Shown piece after piece: positions 56,701 through 64,000 of a DNA stretch of 64,000 nt. The position numbers were made by a program, and so were the translations under genes. Positions within the stretch are counted from its first letter, which is position 1. Every line of letters starts with the position of its first letter. Source of the DNA: Furcasterigmium furcatum (taxonomy: Eukaryota > Ascomycota > Sordariomycetes > Glomerellales > Plectosphaerellaceae); the NCBI GenBank assembly GCA_001599815.1, contig BCIA01000006.1, forward strand, positions 3,846,961 through 3,910,960. The letters run 5' to 3'. The notes under the pieces are model-generated. The model was not told the origin of the DNA. It was given only the letters and a program-made list of their open reading frames with translations, and searched no databases.

Positions 56701-57283
56701 CCGGTACCCTAGTGACCATGTCCCGAGGCGGTCAGGTCTAAGGCGCGCCATCGCCCGCCCAGGGTCCGTCTGGTGGTCCCTCCTCCATCGTCGTCGCTCG
56801 ATGGGCTTGGGCACCACCGGTTTGGCGCGGCGTGGCTGATTCGGACGGGGACTTTGGGGCTTTGGAAACGCCATGCCATGCCGTCGCTCTCGAGCCAATG
56901 ACACATGCTACTCCAGCTCAGCCCGCCGCGCCCCCCCGTGTCACTCGTGCTCCGATCCGAAAGTGAACGTGTGAGTGTAGCCCAAGCTTGTGCTTGTTGG
57001 GATGGAATGAGTCGTTCGCAGGGCGTCCGTCGTCCCCTCCCCGAGCCTTACTTAAAAGACCCCTTCCCCCTCCCTCGTTCCTCTCGGTCTCGGACCCTGA
57101 GATTCACAACATCACCCTGATTCACCGACGACAGCCACCAGCCTGACGGTATATCCCCGAGGATTTCCATTCGTACACAGATCGGCAGCACCTTGAAGCT
57201 ACACAGCTACAGCTCCGAAGCTCGAGCCCTCCTCTCACTTACACCGGCTTCCCAACCGCCCACCTCACAACACCACCTTCACA
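53794..57283. other. Intergenic region between fas2 and the MARVEL-like gene
   Basis: 3.5 kb without a supportable gene. The left part holds the fas2 3' UTR (T-rich at 53886-53899). Several overlapping open frames, including a 246-codon minus-strand one at 54260-55000, lack any domain or splice logic. The last 250 bp before 57284 are CT-rich and look like a promoter and leader. Confidence 0.45.
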
Positions 57284-58096
57284 ATGGCCGCCGATCTGAA
57301 CACCCTCACCGGCAGGACGCCGCCTCGCATGCCCTTCTGGTGGTTCATCGTCCAATGCGTCACCCTCGCCCTGGCCTTCGCCGTCTTCATCGCCTCCTGC
57401 TATGCCGTCGCTCACGCCCCTGGCGGCGGCCCCCAGGCCTTCCTCCTCTTTGACGTGAGTCGCGAGCCGCCTGACTTTTGGCCAGCTTCACTCGGTTCTA
57501 ACCCCCCACGTCGCAGTGTCTCATGATCTTCATCTTCGTCGGCGGCTTTATCGCCATCGAGCGCTTCCAGCCCGCCTTGTACTTCCGCATCGTCTTCATC
57601 ATCTCCTACGCTCTCATCATCATCTTCGTCCTGTCCGGCTGGGCCTGGGCCGCCAGCATCGCCGGCGTCTACCTGACGGCCATCTGCTACATGGGCAGGT
57701 GCTACGGCGGTGGCGAGGGTGTCGGTGCCGCTCTCGCCGTCGGCGCCGCCTTCGGCGCTGTCATCTGGTATGTCCCCCTCCCGGCCCGAGAGCCAGCAGC
57801 CCCCGCGAGAACTCCCCTCTGACAGCCGCAGGATCCTCATGATCGTTTCCCTCGTCTTCTACATCCTGGCCTGCCTCCGTGAGGGCAACGAGGTCACCAC
57901 CGCCGACGCCCCTGACGCCGAGATGGGCGCCGTCAAGACCGAGCAGCCCTCCGTCGCCGCCGAGCAGCAGCAGTACCCCCAGCAGCCCTACGGCGACGCC
58001 TCTTACGGCCAGGAGCAGCAGCAGTACCCCCCTCAGCAGCAGCAGCAGCAGCAGCCTTATCCCGTCCAGCAGCAGCAGGGCCCTTACAACTCCTAA
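57284..58096 (+). CDS. MARVEL-like four-helix membrane protein with Gln-rich tail
   Basis: Exons are 57284-57454, 57517-57767 and 57832-58096 (228 aa). Introns have GTGAGT and GTATGT donors, and the first has a CTAAC branch. Four hydrophobic helices are visible: about 19-42 (FIVQCVTLALAFAVFIAS), 54-72 (LMIFIFVGGFIAIE), 81-110 (RIVFIISYALIIIFVLSG) and about 130-155 (AFGAVIWILMIVSLVFYIL). The pattern and length fit small fungal MARVEL-type proteins of the plasma membrane or secretory pathway. The cytosolic tail (about 160-228) is rich in Gln, Pro and Tyr with long CAG-type Gln runs, probably length-variable. The function is unknown; a role in membrane microdomains is only suggested by the fold. 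Confidence 0.75.
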
Positions 58097-59712
58097 GCGA
58101 GCAGATGACTGCGCGGACGGGAGAGTAGACGGGCGGGGCCGGGTCGCGACGGGCGACCCGGCCGGATAGGGGCATAATCAAGTACATGAATGTATTTACG
58201 GCCGCGGCTTTTTTCTCTTTTTGTCGGGTTTTTTTAGCAGAGATACCATGAAGAGTTGTCGATGCACTGGGTTGGCGCATATGATAGAAACGGAGAGACC
58301 AGATCTACCTTCACCTGTTCACACGATTCGCGATTTTGTCTGTCTGTGTGTGCTGCCATGTGAATCTGCAACGGCACCCGCGCGCAATGCGGCCTCCCGG
58401 CATCTTTTCCAAGCCGCCGGGCTGAGTGCCGAGATGCTGGGGCTGGGGCTAGCGAGTAGCTGCGTTTCCTCCCCCCGTGGGCAAGGCGTGTGACGCGCGC
58501 CAGGAATGCCGAGATCCATATTGGGCGAGCTGTGCGATCTGGGCGCTTGGCTTGCTTGGGTGTCGGAAGCGCCGTCCGCGGGACGGGAGCTGTTGTTCAG
58601 TCGGACGTATCTGAATCACCTCCGGCTATAATAGAATAGGGGTTGATGGTGGGTATTCATTTGATAGACGGTATTGGAGATGGATGAAGTGTCCGGAGAT
58701 AGATTGCTGTACCCGTTGGTGCCACCGCTTTGGCTGGGATGGTGCGGCTGAGGAGGGAGGGAGGGTGTGCCACGGCCGACTTCCGACATGATACTTGGCT
58801 GAATTGCACTTTGGATGGTCTAGAATCGAGACTCGATACAAGTACATGGAAGCAGTGATAACACACAGGATCCCACTGCCAGGACACTCTATTGACTGCG
58901 AAGGTTTCTTCTCCCTGAACTTGCCATCCATCTCAAGGTCTCAGGGGTCAGCCCTCGGATGTCGCCAAGCTAGGGCACAGGCTACAAGGGGCGATAGACA
59001 AACTGTCAGAGATTCTCAGCCCCAGCATGCGCTTCGGCCTGCCTCACTTTGGGAGGAAAGTTACATCGCTGGAGCAAATCATATCAAGCGCCTAAATCAG
59101 CCCCCAGGGCCGGGATGCCACAGGCAAAGGATTCGCCCATGAACTCCAACATTGAACACGTCGTGGCATTTGCCTCCCGGCACGGCCCGAGTTTAGACTT
59201 CACTTGGTCCTCTCTTATTCACTCCCGGGTGACGTGTGGCATTCACTTCACAGTGGCTGGGAGTTACCGGGCCACACCGAGATTCCGCCTGAAGCCAGAG
59301 GCAGGAGGTCGCAATGTGTTGCCAGTCTGAGCCTTGGATTATTGGGTTATCCTCGTAGTATCAACCAATCTGGCTTTGAACTATCGACTTTAGTTGGGTA
59401 CGTGGATGGGCAGGAGGAGCGATGAAGGCCTCTCGGCGACGAGTCGTTTCTGCCCCTGAATCCCCCTGAATCGCGACTGGGTCGTCCAGAGCGACCGCCT
59501 CGCGCGACGGAAATCTAGGCAAGAGGCTGCGGTCCTGCGATCTTGAACTGAATCTCAGTCACTTGTCCTTCTGCAATAATCATCTACAGCTGCCTTCGGT
59601 TGGCCATCACACAAGCACCACGAGGCAGGCGATTGAGAAACTTGCGGAGGAAATGCATCGCTGATTCCTTTAAACTGCTCCTCTATGGCGTCTCCGATGG
59701 TTCAACTCCCGT
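58097..59712. other. Convergent intergenic region
   Basis: 1.6 kb between the 3' ends of the MARVEL-like and bZIP-like genes. A T-rich stretch near 58205-58236 may be the polyadenylation region of the first. No gene was recognised. Confidence 0.45.
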
Positions 59713-61086
59713 CTACTCCTCGAGAAGCGAGCCCTCACCATCATCGCCGAAGAGCGCGCCCGAGTCCGCCGAAATGCCATCCCCCTTCAGAAGATCATCA
59801 GGGTCGATGCGGAAGTCGGCCACGTGATCATCCCGCTGCTCCTTCGGCATGTTCACCCATTCATCGCGATCGGCGCCCAGGCTGAACGCCCTGGCCTTCC
59901 AGTAGTTCCTCTCGGCCAGAGCATGGGCCTTGGTCTCCATGAGCTGGAGCGTCCGGTTGGTCCTCTTCTGCCTGCCGCGCTTTGCTGAAAGGTTGTTCTT
60001 GAGCTTGTGGAACTTTCGGGCCTCCTTGGCAACATTGTTGTTGTGTTCGGCGACGGCCTTGCGCTCCGCTCCCGACATGCCCGCCTTGAGGCTCTTCTTC
60101 TTGCCGATGGCCTTCAGCTTTTCCTCGATGGTCATCAGGGGGGCGACCTCCAGCATTTCGGGGGCCCTACGCTTCATCATGGCTGGCGCCTCTCCCTTCT
60201 CCTCCTTCGCCTTCTTTTTGCCTCTGCGCTTCGGCTCCTCGCCGGGAATGTCGATGGGGACGTAGGAGTTCTCCTTATCTTTGCCCAGGATAGCAGTGAT
60301 CTGTTTCTGGTACTGCTGATGATCATCGGTCTGGTTGGACGGATCGAGACTGAGCTTCTCCTTCATGTAGGTGTGTTCAACATATCCAACCTTGATGACA
60401 GGCTTGGGAGGTTGAGCTGCAGCTGCAATCCCAGAGACGGCAGTCGGGGCAGCCAGGCCAACCGGGGCGCCTAGAGCGGGCAAGCCGGTCGAGGCGGTCG
60501 GGGAAGCACCCATGCCTTGTCCCTGAGTGGACTGTAGAGGCGACATGCCATATGGCTGGGGATTCCGAAGATCAGGGCCATTGCCGCGAAAGTCGTTGGC
60601 AGGGTAGAAGGCGTTGTGCGGGTTCATGCCCATGGAATTGTTGCTGAAGGGGTTACTGTAGTGGTTCATGGACATGTGCTGTTGGCCCTGTTGCTGATGA
60701 CCGCCATGATACAGCTGCTGGCCTTGGTGCGGCTGGCCAGCCTGGTACTGAGGCTGGCCCATGTGGTCAAAACCATTACCCTGGGGGCCACCAAAGGGCG
60801 GGTACATCAGGGGGCCACGGTTCGGCGACATCCAAGCCGGGTCCGGACCAAGGCCGGGTGGCATGAAGTGGCCAACATCGGATCCGAAGGCGTTGGCAGG
60901 TCCGAGCGACGGATCAATGTTGCCCATCGGGGCCATCATCGGACGATGTGCGGGACCAGGCATCTGAGGCATGGCCGGGGGGTTGTTCGAGGGACCGGCA
61001 GAGGCCGGCCGATTGTCCTCATCGTCCTCATCCTCAGACTTGAACGTCCGAAGACGCTTGCTGCGGCGTGGATTCTGGGCATCCAT
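59713..61086 (-). CDS. Atypical bZIP-like nuclear protein
   Basis: Single exon, 457 aa, from the ATG at 61086; the open frame reaches slightly upstream but only from a TTG. The N terminus has a basic RRSKRLRTF motif resembling a nuclear localisation signal, then an acidic patch. Residues about 35-225 are rich in Gln, Met, Pro, Gly and Asn, like a low-complexity activation or condensate region. Residues 229-300 contain a conserved-looking VGYVEHTYMKEKLSLDPSNQ segment and KRRGKKKAKEEK. At 364-372 NNLSAKRGR followed by RQKRTNRT fits the bZIP basic-region pattern N-x2-[SA]-A-x3-R, and a helix with Leu and Ala follows (LQLMETKAHALAERNYW), but the heptad leucines are imperfect. The C terminus is acidic. 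I do not know a named orthologue. DNA binding is inferred from the pattern alone. Confidence 0.7.
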   Translation of the reverse strand: MDAQNPRRSKRLRTFKSEDEDDEDNRPASAGPSNNPPAMPQMPGPAHRPMMAPMGNIDPSLGPANAFGSDVGHFMPPGLGPDPAWMSPNRGPLMYPPFGGPQGNGFDHMGQPQYQAGQPHQGQQLYHGGHQQQGQQHMSMNHYSNPFSNNSMGMNPHNAFYPANDFRGNGPDLRNPQPYGMSPLQSTQGQGMGASPTASTGLPALGAPVGLAAPTAVSGIAAAAQPPKPVIKVGYVEHTYMKEKLSLDPSNQTDDHQQYQKQITAILGKDKENSYVPIDIPGEEPKRRGKKKAKEEKGEAPAMMKRRAPEMLEVAPLMTIEEKLKAIGKKKSLKAGMSGAERKAVAEHNNNVAKEARKFHKLKNNLSAKRGRQKRTNRTLQLMETKAHALAERNYWKARAFSLGADRDEWVNMPKEQRDDHVADFRIDPDDLLKGDGISADSGALFGDDGEGSLLEE

Positions 61087-63187
61087 GATGACCAATGATT
61101 GTAGTTACTGGTGATAACTAAGCTGAATGACGTGAGTGCTGTAGGGAGGTGTAGGGAAGTGTCGTTCCGATGACGGTTCGGACGACTTCTGTATGAGTGT
61201 GTTCTGTTTGAGGTCCAAAAAGGAGGTGCGAAGACCGCCAAATGAGCTTGTACTACTTTTGCAGCTGCTTTGGACCTTCTCTGCCACTCACTTGGTGCTG
61301 TTAACTGCCTGAATCGCCAATGTAGATGATCGTCCGATCACAAACGGACGGAGTTGCTGCCCGGAGCAGAATGCAGGGACGTTGTTGCCCCAGAGAGTCG
61401 ACCGTCCGATCACCAAAGGCCGGTCGTGACGACCAGAGTAGGATGCAATGGCGCCGATAACTGAGAGCGCGGTGGCTGTCTTGTCACCAAGGGACGGAGA
61501 TGATATCCAGGGCCTCCGTAAGAATATCTTCGTGTCAGAGATATCCGCCTCCGTCCGGTCACTCACGGACGGATAAGACTCTGTGAGAAATGGTTGTAGG
61601 TATCTTGTCGAGTCAGAGACCTACGTCTCCGTCCGATCACCACGGCAGGATGATGATGCGCTGAGCACGGCACAGAGATGCCCTAAGCTCACAGATGACT
61701 GTGTCTCTGCCCGATCACTTGTGTTGATCGACTCTCAGGTAGTAAGACCTGTGAATTGCCCAGGAGTGTTGGATTTGTGACCATGGGTCTTGAAGGGCTG
61801 AGTGTGAGTCAGGGAATGTCTGCTCAGACGCAGCACAGCGTGACCAAATCTTGAACCGTATATACGTTGATTCGATCGAGATTGATATAAGCCTGAAAGG
61901 AGAGAAGTGAGCAGGGAGAACGGACGCTTGAAAGGAAAAGGGGTTCAGGGGTAAGGCCGGATGGCATCTCTGGACTGGACTGGGAAGGGGCTACCGGACA
62001 AGCCGTGTCCTAGAGGGTGTTGCTGTGCGGGCAGCAGGAGGAAATCGACGGGAAGAGGGATTGCGGGTTGCATAACTTATACCGCAAGTCATCCGCTCCA
62101 TGAAGGGGTTGACGTGAAGATGAGAGAAAAGGGGCCATTGTGACCGTCCTTGGTCCGTGCACGCACCTTCTGAATATGTGAGAAGCTCTTGCTATTGTCC
62201 TATTTGAGCTCTATTGTGAAGCTCCTTCCGAATGGAATAGCAATCCACCTGCTTTTTGCAGGGGGTGAGCAAGAAGCAAGCACCTGTGCTGGGACGGACT
62301 GAGTGTGATGTCTGCCGTGCCCTGTTGGCGGTTAGACCCATGAAACATCCGATAGAGGAGACCGGGAGGTGAACTCACAGCAACTGAGTCACAGGATCTG
62401 CCTCGCATTCAGGAATGATAGTAGATGTGAGCCCCAGAAGTTGAAGCTGAGTGGCGGGCAGGATGCTGTCTTGAGCCTGAGCCGTCTGGAAGTTGTCAGT
62501 CTCAGAGCTGAGTGGCGGCAACTCCAATTCTCGGCGCGCCGGGCGCACAGAGAGACGAAGGACCGCAGTTGCCTCTGCAGACCGCGCGTTCCATCGCAAC
62601 TGAGTCTGACTTACCTGGATATAGATGCCCAAGCTCCAGGAGCCTGATTGCTATCCCGCGCGAGGCGGAGGAGGTGGTGGTGGTGGAGGTAATTAGGTAT
62701 AGGGTTTGTGGAGGAGGTTGAGTTGTTCAGGGGAAGACGGTTTGCGGTTGAGAGAAAGGAATTGGCGGCGGGCGGGGAGCAGAATTGCGGCGGGCGTCGA
62801 TGCGTGCCTGCCGTGCTCTGCTTTGCCCGTTTTGAAAGGGACGAGAGGCGTTATTTCACTTTTCGGAGTTGCCAAACTTGCCAGATCAAGCAAGGCAAGT
62901 AAAGCAAGTACGGGTTCTGTTTTGATAAGAAAGAACAGGCAGGGTGAGAGCGGACCTTCCTTGAGTCTATCTGGGAATACCTCGGGTCATTGTGTGGTAT
63001 GCTGTAAGTGAGCAAGTGAGCAAGTCTGAGGATATCACTGATAGACAGTTCTGATCATAGGTGGAACACGTGACAAGTTTCTCTCAGTTGTCAGTTGTCT
63101 GGCATCAATGCTACTTGTGCGGCCGAGAATACCCCTGAATGGAGCCTGGAGGGTCACTAACACCCTCTCCCTCCTCCACAAACAACA
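61087..63187. promoter_or_regulatory. Spacer upstream of the bZIP-like gene
   Basis: 2.1 kb between the start of the bZIP-like gene and the 3' end of the PLD-like gene. It contains the repeat array at 61331-61723 (separate entry) and a small 13-bp direct repeat, AGCTGAGTGGCGG, at 62445-62457 and 62506-62518. No gene was recognised. Confidence 0.45.
61331..61723. repeat. Array of six degenerate CCGTCCGATCAC repeats, two of them perfect everted CCG-N8-CGG elements
   Basis: Copies start near 61331, 61402, 61477, 61551, 61629 and 61707, spaced roughly 70-80 bp. Copy 1 (61331-61351) and copy 4 (61551-61572) are perfect palindromes TCCG-N8-CGGA with arms of 6 and 7 bp. Copies 2, 3 and 5 keep the left or right arm with changes, and copy 6 keeps only CCGATCAC. 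Copies 4, 5 and 6 share a longer upstream block (GTCAGAGATATCCGCCTCC versus GTCAGAGACCTACGTCTCC and a more diverged third), so the unit is an imperfect tandem repeat of about 80 bp. The array lies 245-640 bp upstream of the bZIP-like ATG, in its promoter or leader. Everted CCG/CGG triplets are the kind of site bound by Zn2Cys6 dimers. Confidence 0.7.
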
Positions 63188-64000
63188 TCAGCCAAATCCT
63201 CCCTTCCCCTGAACCCTCCGCACTGCCCCAACAAGCCCCTTTGCCCAGCTGAACCGCCCCGGATCGACTCCCATAGACCCCTCCACCTCTTTGCCATCGC
63301 CATCTCTCCAGATCCCATCCGCTCCAAGCCTCCCATAAGGCTCCGTGTTCTGATTTCTCCGCAGGCCATCGATCCACGACCGACATATCTCCGGCGAGTC
63401 CACCATGACGTTCATCTCCTGGCTCTGATACCAGCTCTGCGTGTCCTGGTTCCCCGACCCCACGATGCCGACCTTCTCGTCTGCGATGAGCAGTTTGATG
63501 TGGCACGCCCGCTTGCCCCCCGTCTGCACGATTGGCACATCGTGGTCTCTGGCGACATACCAGAAGTAGTGGAGGTGCTTTGCGCCCTCCGGCGACATCT
63601 GCGAGAGGAGCTTCGGCGGGATGGCCTCGTTGTGGCCGCCCTGAAGGGGGAGGAGCTCGCCCTAGGAACGTCAGTTCTAGATCACGCACATGCAGGGTTG
63701 CCTGCCCCTGAGCGTACGCCGAGGAAAAGGGGAGAACTCACGGTATCGTTGTAGCTGATGCAAATGTAGCAGTACACGTCGACTCCTCGCTCACACGCCT
63801 CCACAATCGCGGGAATGAGCGGCTCGGCGTTCAACGTCGGGCTCTGGATGAAGACGTTTTTCTGCGCATGCCGTAGGGCGCTCAGCCAGGACTCGTTCTG
63901 GGGGTTTCGGACGCTGCGGTGGTTGACTGGCCCGTAGGGCGGGCGGTTCACCATGGCCATCGGGACTGGCTCATGGACGGGATGTGCGATGTACGGCGTC
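63188..64000 (-). CDS. Phospholipase D-superfamily protein, C-terminal part, runs off right edge
   Basis: The frame is open from the window edge to 63742, then an 80-bp phase-0 intron (GTGAGT, acceptor TTCCTAG, 63741-63662), then an exon 63661-63188 (about 243 residues visible). Near the edge TPYIAHPVHEPVPMAMVNR leads into FIQSPTLNAEPLIPAIVEACERG, typical of the strand and helix between the two halves of PLD-fold enzymes. The second HKD motif is complete: HIKLLIADEKVGIVGSGNQDTQSW, with His, Lys and Asp in place. The first HKD motif must lie beyond 64000. The family includes cardiolipin synthases, phosphatidylserine synthases and nucleases; this layout resembles fungal PLD-nuclease-like proteins of unassigned substrate. 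The ATG at 63960 is internal, since the frame continues upstream. Confidence 0.8.

Noticed and set aside
57960..58080. CAG-rich tract as a possible separate microsatellite feature
   Set aside because: It encodes the Gln-rich tail of the MARVEL-like protein in frame and is described there.
61288..61566. 92-codon minus-strand frame across the repeat array with recurring VIGRS residues
   Set aside because: The recurrence follows from the DNA repeat; no start context or splice link to the bZIP-like gene was found.

Overview
The window is nuclear DNA from a filamentous ascomycete (Pezizomycotina, most likely a Sordariomycete). The evidence is short introns of about 49-126 bp with CTAAC/CTGAC-type branch sites, a Zn2Cys6 regulator, a HET-domain gene, a WSC cell-wall sensor, fungal type I fatty acid synthase encoded by two genes, and long gene-free spacers of 1-5 kb. 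The species cannot be named from this sequence. Exon boundaries were worked out by hand from splice motifs, frame and family conservation.

Layout, left to right. The 5' end of a probable THO2 gene (minus) runs off the left edge. Homoserine O-acetyltransferase met2 (plus) follows, with two perfect CPC1/GCN4 boxes and a TATA box in its promoter. Next comes a WSC-domain cell-wall stress sensor (minus), then a 5.3 kb stretch with no recognisable gene, a membrane-anchored PI-PLC-type protein (plus), a large single-pass kelch-propeller membrane protein (minus), a conserved-looking coiled-coil protein of unknown function (minus) and a CSC1/OSCA-type channel (plus). An ARS-binding-protein-2-like factor with a Zn2Cys6 finger (plus) is followed by a HET-domain gene interrupted by one in-frame stop (plus), a mitochondrial PPR-like protein (minus), LSM4 (minus) and guanine deaminase (minus).

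The centre of the right half is the fatty acid synthase locus: fas1 (beta subunit, minus) and fas2 (alpha subunit, plus) are divergently transcribed from a shared 2.9 kb spacer, and together encode the alpha6-beta6 cytosolic complex. After a 3.5 kb spacer come a four-helix MARVEL-like membrane protein (plus), an atypical bZIP-like nuclear protein (minus) with an unusual repeat array upstream of it, and the 3' part of a phospholipase-D-superfamily gene (minus) that runs off the right edge.

Most genes are housekeeping or regulatory and do not form a biosynthetic cluster. The observations most worth following are the amber codon in the HET gene, a 51-nt GC-AG intron that splits the zinc finger of the ABP2-like gene without breaking its reading frame, and an array of everted CCG-N8-CGG elements upstream of the bZIP-like gene.
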